In this document: in pieces, positions 39,084 through 46,933 of the stretch
How positions within the stretch are numbered: the first letter of the stretch is position 1
Layout: the number at the start of each line of letters is the position of its first letter
Origin: DASWOJ01 sp964242415
Lineage (GTDB): Bacteria; Pseudomonadota; Alphaproteobacteria; Acetobacterales; Acetobacteraceae
DNA length: 64,000 nt
NCBI GenBank assembly: GCA_964242415.1
Contig: CAXTAT010000018.1
Coordinates: 1-64,000, forward strand
Direction: 5' to 3'
Translations under genes and position numbers: made by a program
The notes under the pieces: model-generated
The model's database searches: none
What the model saw: the letters and a program-made list of their open reading frames with translations, nothing else
Told to the model about the DNA's origin: nothing

Positions 39084-39636
39084 GATACCTGACCGGGCCG
39101 AAGCAGGCCGGCCCCGGCCGGCCCTGCCAGCGACCGCAGCTCCGCCATCCGATGCCGGCAGGGAGTGGGCATCGCGGCGGCAGGCACGGACCGGGCTGGG
39201 GTGAAGACGGGCATGGGCCTGGAGCATCCGAGGTGACACGCCAGACATGGCAGCGGTGCAGGGCAGCATTCAACAGCAGCATTCGGCAAAATAGCCGCGT
39301 GCGCTGGAATGGGAGTTCGCCCACGCGGCCGTTTTCAGTATCCGGTTCTTCCGTCCACCAGCCGACCCGTTCACGGCCTAGGCCCGCGAAGTACCGGAAG
39401 CCCGGCGCTGCGGATGATTTCGCCATCCCATGCCGTTGGCGGCCGGTTCGGAAGCCCGGCTTGGCAGCATGGAGTGCCGCGGTGCGGGCTGAGACGAACG
39501 GCCGGTCCCGGCCAGCGGCGGCCAGTGCCCAACCGCCGCCCGCACCTGGGACGCAGGCCCGGCTGCTGGTTGCAAGCCTGGCGCCACCGGGGTTTGCTGC
39601 GCCTGTCGGACGCACACCGCGGCAGCGAGGCATGCA
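39084..39636. other. Gene-free divergent region upstream of the Lrp regulator
   Basis: About 550 bases hold no convincing gene. A GC-only double palindrome (GGCCGGCC twice, 39106-39123) lies close to the start of the small exported protein. Overlapping frames exist on both strands but are low in protein-like content. The Lrp-type regulator at 39637 is likely to bind here. Confidence 0.4.
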
Positions 39637-40131
39637 ATGGACGAGGTGGACCGCAAGCTGCTGGCCCTGCTGCAGCAGGACGCGACGGTTGCGATGTCTG
39701 AGCTGGCCGAGCAGGTCGGCCTGTCTGCCACCCCGGTGTGGAAGCGCATCCAGAAGATGGAGCAGGCCGGCGTCATCCAGCGCCGCGTGGCCCTGCTGGA
39801 CCCGGAGCAGGTCGGCGTCGGCCTGATCGTGTTTGTGGCCATCGAGGCGCACGAGCATACGCCGGACTGGTTGGCCAGCTTCGCAGCAACCTTAGCGGCG
39901 ATGCCGGAGGTGATGGACGCCTACCGCATGGCCGGCGAGGTGGACTACATGCTGCGCGTCGCCGTCGCCGGCATGGCGGAGTTCGACGGCTTCTACAAGC
40001 GCCTGATCGCCGCCGTGCCGCTGAAGAACGTCACGTCACGCTTTGCGATGGAGCGGCTGAAGGGGACGACGGCCTACCCCCTGCAAGCCGCCGCGTTCCG
40101 GGACCGGCGCGCGCCCGAGCCGGACGCCTGA
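39637..40131 (+). CDS. Lrp/AsnC-family transcriptional regulator
   Basis: The 164-residue product has an N-terminal helix-turn-helix (residues 1-60, DEVDRKLLALLQQDATVAMSE is the opening but longer than needed; SATPVWKRIQKMEQAGVI is the recognition part) and a C-terminal RAM domain with EVMDAYRMAGEVDYMLRVAV. Confidence 0.
   Translation: MDEVDRKLLALLQQDATVAMSELAEQVGLSATPVWKRIQKMEQAGVIQRRVALLDPEQVGVGLIVFVAIEAHEHTPDWLASFAATLAAMPEVMDAYRMAGEVDYMLRVAVAGMAEFDGFYKRLIAAVPLKNVTSRFAMERLKGTTAYPLQAAAFRDRRAPEPDA
39637..40131 (+). CDS. Lrp/AsnC-type transcriptional regulator
   Basis: The 164-residue product has an N-terminal helix-turn-helix (LLALLQQDATVAMSELAEQV with SATPVWKRIQKMEQAGVI as recognition helix and wing) and a C-terminal RAM ligand-binding domain (GLIVFVAIEAHEH, MAGEVDYMLRVAV). 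Such proteins sense amino acids and often regulate a divergent neighbour, here the organosulfur-like operon. The ATG at 39637 is used; GCGAGG lies upstream. Confidence 0.88.
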   Translation: MDEVDRKLLALLQQDATVAMSELAEQVGLSATPVWKRIQKMEQAGVIQRRVALLDPEQVGVGLIVFVAIEAHEHTPDWLASFAATLAAMPEVMDAYRMAGEVDYMLRVAVAGMAEFDGFYKRLIAAVPLKNVTSRFAMERLKGTTAYPLQAAAFRDRRAPEPDA

Positions 40132-40185
40132 CCGGGGCCGACCGCCGTCCACCCTGACCCTGCGCTGCCGCATCAGGTCTGCCAC

Positions 40186-40294
40186 CGTCGTTGCGAGCCG
40201 CGCTTGCGACGCGGCAATCCAGGGGGCGCAAGACCGAACCTGCGGCCCGTGCCCTCCTGAAGTGCCATGCCGCAACAACACCTCGCAACGACGG
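40186..40294. repeat. Dispersed repeat, family 1, diverged complete copy
   Basis: The arms CGTCGTTGCGAGCCGCGCTTG and GCGACGCGGCAATCCAGG pair imperfectly with GTGCCATGCCGCAAC and CCTCGCAACGACGG. Compensating changes (ATTGCG to GTTGCG and CGCAAT to CGCAAC) keep the outer stem paired. It lies between the convergent lrp and tonB genes. Confidence 0.75.
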
Positions 40295-40344
40295 CGACAG
40301 GCCTGATGCACAGACGCAATGGTCACGGCAGAGGGTCGTCAGTA

Positions 40345-41403
40345 CTACTCCAGCGTATAGCGGATGCTGACCGCGACGGTAGCCTCGGCCTGCAGCATGG
40401 CGGGTGGGAAGGCCGGCACGCGGGCGCCGCGCAGCAGGGCGACCGCCGCCGCGTCAAGCCGCGCCGAGCCGCTGCTGCGGACAAGGCTGGCGGTGAGCAC
40501 GCGGCCGTCGCGGGCGACGGTGAAGCGCACGGTCGCGGCGCCCTCCTCGCCCTGCTCGCGGGCGGCTTCGGGGTAGGTCTTGTGATTCTGCAGCCAGGCG
40601 CTGAGCTGGCCCTGCCAAGACGGGCTTACGGCCGCCGCGGGGGCGGCCGGTGGTGGCGAAGGCGTCGTGGCAGGGCCTGCCGTCGGTGGAGCGGGCACAG
40701 CCGGACGCGGCGCGGTCCGGAGCGTTGTCGTCTCGTCTGGGTCTCGCCGCTCGGAAGGAGCCGGGCGTGGCGGTTGCGTGGCGTGCCGGGGCAACGGCGG
40801 CGGGCGGTGCGGCACGGGCTGCGTCGGCGGCACCCTCGCCTGCGCCGGAGGGGGCGGCGGAACGGGCGCCGCGTCGGTGGTCGGAGGCGATGGCTGTGCC
40901 GTGATCTCTGGCGTGCTGCGGTCGTCCGGCGCCGCGAGCGGCACAGCGGCCGGCGGCGGCGGCGCGGGCTCGGCCGCCGCGTCGGGCGGGACGGGCGTGG
41001 TCGCCGCCGGTGGTGGCGGGGACGGCGCCTGCTGCGCCGCCTCCGGCGCCAGAGCCGGCGGCGTGGCGGCCGGCTCTGGCGGCTCCGGGGCCGCGGCGGC
41101 CGGCGGGGACGCTGCCTGTGCAAGGTCCGGCGCGGGAGCAGAGGGCGCCGCCGCGGCGGGGGCCTGGGCGGGCGCGGGCAGCATCTGGAACGTGACGGCT
41201 GGAATTGATGGGGGAGGCGCCAAGGCCCGGCGGCCGGGGCTGAGCAGCAACAGAAGGACCGCGCCGTGCAGCAGCGCCGCCGCCAGCAGCGCGGGCGGGT
41301 GCATCTGGCCCGGCGGTCCGGCCCGGCGGGGCAGCCGGACGGGGCCGGCGGCCATCGCCCCGGGTGCGGCGGGGAGAACAGTATCGGCGGTGGTGGGCCG
41401 CAT
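40345..41403 (-). CDS. tonB: TonB energy-transducing protein
   Basis: The 352-residue protein has one N-terminal membrane helix (about residues 37-56, LLAAALLHGAVLLLLLSP), a very long Pro/Ala-rich periplasmic spacer (about 60-260) and a C-terminal TonB domain with YPEAAREQGEEGAATVRF, VLTASLVRSSGSARLD and the closing SIRYTLE. It transmits proton-motive force to outer-membrane receptors, presumably the one at 43080-45425. No exbB or exbD lies nearby, so it must share them with another locus. It follows the 184-residue exported protein by 14 bases. Confidence 0.9.
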   Translation of the reverse strand: MRPTTADTVLPAAPGAMAAGPVRLPRRAGPPGQMHPPALLAAALLHGAVLLLLLSPGRRALAPPPSIPAVTFQMLPAPAQAPAAAAPSAPAPDLAQAASPPAAAAPEPPEPAATPPALAPEAAQQAPSPPPPAATTPVPPDAAAEPAPPPPAAVPLAAPDDRSTPEITAQPSPPTTDAAPVPPPPPAQARVPPTQPVPHRPPPLPRHATQPPRPAPSERRDPDETTTLRTAPRPAVPAPPTAGPATTPSPPPAAPAAAVSPSWQGQLSAWLQNHKTYPEAAREQGEEGAATVRFTVARDGRVLTASLVRSSGSARLDAAAVALLRGARVPAFPPAMLQAEATVAVSIRYTLE

Positions 41404-41417
41404 GGGGCCGGCCCAGC

Positions 41418-41972
41418 CTACTTGGTCAGCTCGGCCCTGGCACGCGAGGAGAGCTGCAGCCGATCCAGGCAGGCCTGGCGTGCCTGATCGGCCGGCGGCG
41501 GCGCGTCCTCGTGCTGGCCGGGCTGGCAGGCGAGCACGTCGTTGACCAGCACGCGGCCGATGTCGTCGCAGGACAGGCCCGACAGATCGAACACGCGCAC
41601 AGCCGTCTTGCGCGGGGCCAGGGGGGCGAGGTCGAGGGCGACGCGCCGGGCGATGACGCCGTCAGTGCCGAACAGGATCAGGTCGAGTCGCAGTTGTGTG
41701 ACTGGCTCCGCGGTGGGATTGGTCGCCACGATGTAGGCGCGGCATCCCAGGCCGGGCGCGGCGGCGGCGCCTGATGCGGCCGCAGGTGCGGGCAGCGGCT
41801 CCAGCTTGTTCAGCTCGACCGGGATCGGCGCCGCAGGGGCCGGCGCCTGCTGGGCTTGCGCGCTGCCGTACCAGGACGCTGCGACCAGGCATATGAGGGC
41901 CGCGCTCGATCGCCAGCATCGCCGCGCGGCACGGGCGCGCCCAGCGCCGCTGAGCGGGCTGACCCGCACCAT
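41418..41972 (-). CDS. Exported TonB-associated protein of unknown function
   Basis: The 184-residue product has an arginine-rich start and signal peptide (LICLVAASWYGSAQAQ). It continues VELNKLEPLPA, GCRAYIVATNPT, ALDLAPLAPRKTAVRVFDL, SCDDIGRVLVNDVLAC and ends in K. Four cysteines could form two disulfides. Similar exported proteins occur beside exbB/exbD/tonB genes in alphaproteobacteria as far as I recall, and here it precedes tonB by 14 bases. The ATG at 41972 has AAGGGAG nine bases upstream; an ATG at 41981 is too close to that site. Confidence 0.7.
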   Translation of the reverse strand: MVRVSPLSGAGRARAARRCWRSSAALICLVAASWYGSAQAQQAPAPAAPIPVELNKLEPLPAPAAASGAAAAPGLGCRAYIVATNPTAEPVTQLRLDLILFGTDGVIARRVALDLAPLAPRKTAVRVFDLSGLSCDDIGRVLVNDVLACQPGQHEDAPPPADQARQACLDRLQLSSRARAELTK

Positions 41973-42127
41973 CCCGCGCATCTCCCTTTCGTAGCCGATC
42001 GGGCCGGGACCGCACGCCTGATAACCACCGGCAACACCAGCGATCGAAGGCGCTGCCGTCAGGACAGCCAGTGCGCATCGGCGGCGGCCTATGTGCATTG
42101 CTCCTATCCCTTGGACCTGCGGCCTGG

Positions 42128-42565
42128 TCACTGAAGAAGCTTGAGCAGCGCCTGGCCCTGCGGCGTCTTGAGTTCGTCGGCCGAGAGCGAGCCGTCGTTG
42201 TCGGGATTGGCGGCATAGAAGTGACGGCGCACTAGGTCGAACCACTCCTCTGCCCCGATGGTCGTGTCGTTGTCCGGGTTGGCCGCGGCGAAGTCCTGCG
42301 CCGGCAGCAGGCCCGACAGCTCCTGCTGCGTCAGGTGGCCTTTGTGGTCCTTGTCCAGCATCTCGAACTTGACGATCGCGGCGTTCAGGACCCCCTTCAG
42401 GTCCAGCACGCCCTTGCCGCTGCGGTCCCACTTCTGGACGAATGCGGCCGTGTCCTGGGGGGCACCTCCTGGCGCAGTCGTGGCCTGCGCCAAGACCGGT
42501 GCCGCGCCGAGGGTGGCCGCGAGCAGGCCGGCGGCGGCAAGCAGGCTGGTTGTGCTACGAATCAT
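42128..42565 (-). CDS. Lanmodulin-like periplasmic EF-hand protein
   Basis: The 145-residue product has a signal peptide (cleavage near residue 27) and four EF-hand-like loops at residues 47-58, 71-82, 96-107 and 120-131. Successive loops start 24, 25 and 24 residues apart, the close spacing described for lanmodulin (LanM) and unlike calmodulin. Loops 3 and 4 begin NPDND with proline at position 2, the LanM hallmark, and the end (FYAANPDNDGSLSADEL) strongly resembles the LanM end. Loop 1 (DRSGKGVLDLKG) lacks most ligands, loop 2 (DKDHKGHLTQQE) has Lys at position 5, and loops 3 and 4 have Gly/Ser instead of Asp at position 9. It is probably a metal-binding protein for lanthanides or calcium; binding is inferred. 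It lies between the TonB-dependent receptor and tonB. Confidence 0.75.
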   Translation of the reverse strand: MIRSTTSLLAAAGLLAATLGAAPVLAQATTAPGGAPQDTAAFVQKWDRSGKGVLDLKGVLNAAIVKFEMLDKDHKGHLTQQELSGLLPAQDFAAANPDNDTTIGAEEWFDLVRRHFYAANPDNDGSLSADELKTPQGQALLKLLQ

Positions 42566-42776
42566 CGCTTATCCTCAAATTCAATATCCAAGTCGTGATG
42601 CCGTGCGGGTGCTGGCCGACCAGGACCGCCTTGGCCGTCCTTATCTGGTCGAGGTCCACAACGCTGACGGTGTTGTTGCGCTCGTTCGTGACGTAGGCCG
42701 TGCAGGCGCGGGCGGACCCGGCGAAGCGGGCACGGAGGGCGGCCGCGGCGGCCAGGGCTTTCAGCGCAGCTTGCAT
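42555..42776 (-). pseudogene. Truncated YVTN beta-propeller (PQQ-catabolism-associated type)
   Basis: This 73-codon frame starts with ATG after GGAGAGC, has a leader rich in Ala/Leu, and reads CTAYVTNERNNTVSVVDLDQ and VLVGQHPHGIT. That is the first blade of the seven-bladed YVTN family found with PQQ-dependent alcohol catabolism operons. After about 60 residues the similarity stops and the frame ends, overlapping the lanmodulin-like start. An intact protein would have roughly 320 residues, so the gene is a 5' remnant. Confidence 0.65.
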
Positions 42777-43105
42777 ATGCTCTCCGGCCAGTCGATGCCG
42801 AGCGTGTCTAGCGCGGTGACCTGTTGCAGGAAACCCGCTTGCGGGCAGATGGAGGCGACGCCGCGCACGTCCGGGAGCAGGACGGGCCGGCGGAGTCGCC
42901 AGTCCCAGCGGTGCGTGAGCTGCCGGCCCTTGCAGGCTGCCACGCCGGACCTGGGGCTGCGCATGCAGGCCATGATCCCACCGGGTTGGCCGAGCGCGTT
43001 CGCCTCGTGGACCTGCCGATCATGCAGCACGCCCGGCACTGCGCTGGATAGAGACGGCTCCGGCGTAGGCGATGCCCGCTCAGAACGTGACACGCACGCC
43101 GCCAT
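42761..43105 (-). pseudogene. Coding remnant of unknown gene before the YVTN fragment
   Basis: From about 43047 to 42761 the minus strand shows strong G/C third-position bias and protein-like content (CPQAGFLQQVTALDTLGIDW, then PESICKLR). Its stop overlaps the start of the YVTN fragment, as coupled genes do. The 5' part runs into the end of the TonB-dependent receptor gene and gives an unlikely N-terminus, so I read it as a 3' fragment of a lost gene. I do not recognise the family; the cysteines might suggest a redox or metal protein. Confidence 0.4.
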
Positions 43106-45425
43106 AGCCGCCGATCGGCGCAGCCGGCGAGTAGCTGCGCGGGTTGGTCGCGTTCGGAGCCTGGGCCAGGAAGACCGAGGAGACCGGCGAGAAGGTGCCG
43201 TAGGTGTAGTACCTGGCGTTGTTGACGTTCTCGATCAGCCCGAAAAGCTGCACGTTCCGCGTGAGCTGGTACTGGGTGTTCAGGTTGAGCGTGACGAAGC
43301 CCGGCAGGCGCGGCGTGAGGTTGGCCGGGTCGCCGAACAGGTATTGGCCGCTCTGGTAGATGCCCACCGCTCCCACGGTCCACCGGTCGGTGACCTTGTA
43401 ATTCGCCCCGAACTTGAGCTGGTTGGCGGGCACGCCGGGCAGGCGGTCGCCGCGCCGGACGGTGATGTTGCCGTTGGCGTCGGCCTGGGGATTGCTGCCG
43501 GCGGACTCGACGAAGCTGCTCTGGAAGGTGGCGTCGGTGTAGCTGTAGTTGACGTAGGCCAGCCAGCGCGGCGTCTTGAGCTGCACGCCGGCGTCCACGC
43601 CCTGCCGCCGCGTCTGCCCGACGTTCTGGAAGAACGCCCGGTTCAGGTCCACGCTGTTGATGAATTGGATGTCGTCGTCGAGCGTGCTGTGGAACAGGCC
43701 CAGGTTGTAGGTGATCCGAAGGTCGTCCGCTGGCCGGACCGTGCCGCGCACGCCAGCCTCCCAGTTGTGCGCGACGACCTGCTTGAGGTTCGGGTCGCCG
43801 GTGAAGAAGTTGGCGAGGCTACAGCTATCCGCCGGTCCCGCGCAGGACAGCTCGGCGGGCGTGGGCGCCCGGTTGGCTTCCGAGTAGCCGGCATAGGCGG
43901 TGAGCCACGGCGCGACTTCATAGGTGGCGCCCAGGGCCGGGTTGAAGCGGTTGTAGGTGTGCTGCCCGGTGAGATTGCCGCCGCCCTGGTCGGACAAGTC
44001 GATCTCGGCCGCGTTGAAGCGGCCGGATGCCGTGACCGCCAGCCGCGGCGTCACGTTCAGCGTATCCGACAGGTAGAAGCCATAATAGGCGTTGCTGGTC
44101 GCAAGCCGCACGGGCACGTTGGTGCCTGGCTCATCGATGGTCACGCCGGGACCGATGAAGACGCGGTCCAGCGGCGTCAGGCCGCCGAGGAGCGCGGTGG
44201 CGCTGAACTCGGTCTGCGCGCCATCGAAGCTGAGCCCGGCGACCAGGTGGTTCTTGTGGCCGAGCACGTCGCCGGTGTTCGTCGCCTGCACCGACACGCC
44301 ATAGCCGTTGGTGTTCGTCGTCTGCAGGTCCTGCTCCGAATACGGGCCGCCATTGAGGAAGTCCGGGATCATGCCGCCACCGCGGGTCGTGCTGTAGGCG
44401 CCGTTGCTGTTGATGAGCAGCCCGGACCCGTCGTTGGCCGGCGTGTCGTTCGGCGCGTTGCCGTTCACGACCCGCTGCAGCAGGTAGCGGTAGTAGGCGA
44501 GCGCCTGGATCGAGGTCGTGTCGGACACGTCGTAGTTGCCGCTCAGGTTCGCCGACAGATAGCGGTTGGCGATCAGGTTCGGCGCGGTGAACTGCGCCGC
44601 CGGGTCGGCGGCCAGCAGCTCGACCGGCGACGTGCCGGGGCCGTTCAGCACCGAGTTCGCGAGGGTCAGGTTCAGGTGCACCTCGGCGCGGTCGCCGCGC
44701 CAGCCGAGGTCGCCGTAGAAGTTCTGGATGTCGGAGGATTGCAGGTCGCGCCAGCCGTCCCGGTGCTGCTCGCTGGCGGCGACGTAGCTGCTGACGTTGC
44801 CAACCTGCGTGCCATACTGGATTTCGCCGACGATCCGGCCGAACGAGCCGCCATAGAGGTCCGCCTCGCCGCCGTGATAGGTGAAGCCGTTCTTGAGTTG
44901 CACGCTCAGCGATCCCCCCAGCGCGTTCAGGCCGAACACCGGGTTGGGGCCTTCGAGGTTGATCTGGCCGATGGCGAGGCTGGGGATCAGGTCCCAGTTC
45001 ACCGTGTCGCCGAAGGCATCGTTGAAGCGCGCGCCGTTCACATAGACGGCCAGGCCCTGCGGCGTTCCCAGCAGGGGAGAGGCCTGGAAGCCGTGATACA
45101 GCAGGGTCGGCTGGTCGGGATTGCCCGACGCGGCGTCGAGGTTCACGCCGCCGACCTGCTCGTTGAGCGCCCGCAGCGCGTCGGGCGTGCCGTCGCGGGT
45201 GATGTCGGCGCCGTTGAGCACGTTGGTCTCGGCCGGCAGCTTGTTGCGGTCGATGCCGGAGCCGAGCAGCGGCGAGCTGCCGACGATGTTGACCGTGGGC
45301 AGATCGACCTCCGGCGCGCTGGTGGCCGTGCCGCCTGGCGCGGCGGCCTGGGCGAGCACGGCCTGCGGCAGCAGGGCAGCGGGCGTCATCACCGCAATAG
45401 CGGCGTACAGCGCCGAAGCTCTCAT
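43080..45425 (-). CDS. TonB-dependent outer-membrane receptor
   Basis: A 781-residue receptor with signal peptide (cleaved near VLAQA), a TonB box-like segment PTVNIVGSSP, a plug domain (about 60-190: ALRALNEQVGGVNLD, GTPQGLAVYVNGARFNDAFG, FGLNALGGSLSVQLKNG) and a 22-strand barrel ending in GVRVTF with terminal phenylalanine. The plug pattern matches the broad class that includes receptors near lanthanide/PQQ genes in methylotrophs, but ligand assignment needs more than sequence reading. The ATG at 45425 follows GGGGGATGCA. Its promoter region is shared with the divergent two-component genes, and a lanmodulin-like gene and tonB lie downstream. Confidence 0.88.
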   Translation of the reverse strand: MRASALYAAIAVMTPAALLPQAVLAQAAAPGGTATSAPEVDLPTVNIVGSSPLLGSGIDRNKLPAETNVLNGADITRDGTPDALRALNEQVGGVNLDAASGNPDQPTLLYHGFQASPLLGTPQGLAVYVNGARFNDAFGDTVNWDLIPSLAIGQINLEGPNPVFGLNALGGSLSVQLKNGFTYHGGEADLYGGSFGRIVGEIQYGTQVGNVSSYVAASEQHRDGWRDLQSSDIQNFYGDLGWRGDRAEVHLNLTLANSVLNGPGTSPVELLAADPAAQFTAPNLIANRYLSANLSGNYDVSDTTSIQALAYYRYLLQRVVNGNAPNDTPANDGSGLLINSNGAYSTTRGGGMIPDFLNGGPYSEQDLQTTNTNGYGVSVQATNTGDVLGHKNHLVAGLSFDGAQTEFSATALLGGLTPLDRVFIGPGVTIDEPGTNVPVRLATSNAYYGFYLSDTLNVTPRLAVTASGRFNAAEIDLSDQGGGNLTGQHTYNRFNPALGATYEVAPWLTAYAGYSEANRAPTPAELSCAGPADSCSLANFFTGDPNLKQVVAHNWEAGVRGTVRPADDLRITYNLGLFHSTLDDDIQFINSVDLNRAFFQNVGQTRRQGVDAGVQLKTPRWLAYVNYSYTDATFQSSFVESAGSNPQADANGNITVRRGDRLPGVPANQLKFGANYKVTDRWTVGAVGIYQSGQYLFGDPANLTPRLPGFVTLNLNTQYQLTRNVQLFGLIENVNNARYYTYGTFSPVSSVFLAQAPNATNPRSYSPAAPIGGYGGVRVTF

Positions 45426-45500
45426 TGCATCCCCCCGAGGTTTCTCCTTTGCTACGAACTGGCCTATGTCTTGTCCACAGCCAAAGTGAAGCCTGCACTT

Positions 45501-45527
45501 ATTGCAATCGGCACTGCATTTTATGCA
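45501..45527. promoter_or_regulatory. Putative operator dyads in the receptor/kinase divergent promoter
   Basis: The 143-base gap between the receptor and sensor kinase genes contains the palindrome ATTGCAAT (45501-45508) and, seven bases on, the dyad TGCAT-TTT-ATGCA (45515-45527). The segment is A/T-rich for this genome. A binding site for the adjacent LuxR-type regulator is the simplest guess. No Fur-type sequence is present here. Confidence 0.4.
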
Positions 45528-45568
45528 ATCAAGACCGTAACAGCGACAGTATCCCCTCGGAGAAAACC

Positions 45569-46933
45569 GTGCATTCGCTGCGGCTGCGCCTGGTCCTGAT
45601 CCCAACCGTCATCCTGGCCTGCGGCCTGCTCGCCGCAGCGGTGCTCGCGCTGCATGGCGCAAGCGCGCGCATCCGCCGCGAGGCGGCGAGCAGCGTGGTG
45701 GCCGGCCGGATCATCGTTCAAGCGGCGCTGCATACCGCCGCAGGCGCATCGAGCCCGCGCGAGGCATTGCAGGACGTCGAGGCACAGTTGCTCCGCGTCA
45801 GGCATCTGGACATCGTCGTGATCCCGGGACAGCCCGAGGCGACCGGTCTGCCGCCGCTCGATCTCGGGAACTCGCCCAAGGTGCCGGCCTGGTTCGGGCG
45901 ACTGCTCCGGCCGCCTTCGACCACTGACACGTTCCCCGTCGTCTTGCACGGGGAGCGCGTCGGACAGGTGCTGCTGCGGTCCAATCCCTATGACGAGATC
46001 AGCGAGATCTGGACTGACCTGCGCTGGCTTGCGCTGCTGATCATCCTGATGTCGGCGATCATCGTGCTGCTGATCTCCGTTGCGACCGCTCTCTCGCTGC
46101 GCCCGCTCCGAGTGCTGGCCGACAGCTTGGATGACCTGGAGCAGGGGCGGTTCGGCGCGGGCTTGGCGCCGATCCGCCTGACCGAACTCCAGCGCATCGG
46201 CACCCGTTGCCACAGCCTCAGCCAAACCCTGCGCAGGCTCTCGGCGGACAACAACCTGTTGATCGACAAGCTGATCTCCGTCCAGGAGGCGGAGCGCCGC
46301 GAAGTCGCGCGTGAGTTGCACGACGAGTTCGGGCCGACCCTGTTCGCCATCCGCGCCGAGGTTACCAGCATCATGCGCCGCTGCGCGCCGGAGGCGGTGA
46401 CGAGGGACGACCGCCTGCCCGCCATCGCCGCCCGCGCGGCGACGATCTCCGGGTTGGTGGACGGCATCCAGCACACGAACGCGCGGATGCTCGCCCGGCT
46501 GCGGCCGTTGGTGCTGGAGGAGATGGGCATCGGCCAGGCGCTGGATCAGCTCGTCGCCTCCTGGCGGCAGCTCCGGCCAGAGGTGGCGTGGTCGCTTGAG
46601 TTCTCCTGCAGCCTGGCATCGATGGACGATGCCGTGGCACTCGTGCTGTTCCGGCTCGTGCAGGAATGCCTGACGAACGCCGCCCGCCATGCCGGCGCGC
46701 GCCGGGTATGCGTCCGGCTGCAGGACGCGCCGGGTGACGCCAGGCTGCAGGCGACGATCAGCGACGACGGCCGCGGCTTCACGCAGCCGCAGCAATTCGG
46801 CTACGGACTGCTGGGGATGACCGAGCGAGTGCGCAGCGTGGGCGGCCAAATCCTAATCGGCAACGACGCGGCGGGCGGCGCGATGGTCGATGCGGTTCTG
46901 CCGTGGCAAAGGTTGGGACGGACGGAGCGATGA
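45569..46933 (+). CDS. MoxY-type membrane sensor histidine kinase
   Basis: The 454-residue NarX/UhpB-class kinase has a transmembrane helix (8-29), a periplasmic domain of the LapD/MoxY N-terminal type (about 30-150, ending VGQVLLRSNPYDEISEIW), a second helix (153-175), a HAMP linker (RPLRVLADSLDDLEQGRFG) and a HisKA_3 domain with the acceptor histidine in ARELHDEFGPTL (His251). The HATPase C-terminus has NAARHAGA and GYGLLGMTERV. The start is GTG at 45569 with GGAG upstream. MoxY-type sensors are named for methanol-oxidation control in Paracoccus. The gene overlaps its regulator by four bases. Confidence 0.88.
   Translation: MHSLRLRLVLIPTVILACGLLAAAVLALHGASARIRREAASSVVAGRIIVQAALHTAAGASSPREALQDVEAQLLRVRHLDIVVIPGQPEATGLPPLDLGNSPKVPAWFGRLLRPPSTTDTFPVVLHGERVGQVLLRSNPYDEISEIWTDLRWLALLIILMSAIIVLLISVATALSLRPLRVLADSLDDLEQGRFGAGLAPIRLTELQRIGTRCHSLSQTLRRLSADNNLLIDKLISVQEAERREVARELHDEFGPTLFAIRAEVTSIMRRCAPEAVTRDDRLPAIAARAATISGLVDGIQHTNARMLARLRPLVLEEMGIGQALDQLVASWRQLRPEVAWSLEFSCSLASMDDAVALVLFRLVQECLTNAARHAGARRVCVRLQDAPGDARLQATISDDGRGFTQPQQFGYGLLGMTERVRSVGGQILIGNDAAGGAMVDAVLPWQRLGRTER

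Noticed and set aside
42258..45599. Very long plus-strand open frame (over 1100 codons) opposite the TonB-dependent receptor
   Set aside because: It is the mirror of a real receptor gene in a high-GC genome; its translation is rich in Arg, Val and Gly with no recognisable domain, while the minus strand encodes a complete receptor with signal peptide and terminal phenylalanine.
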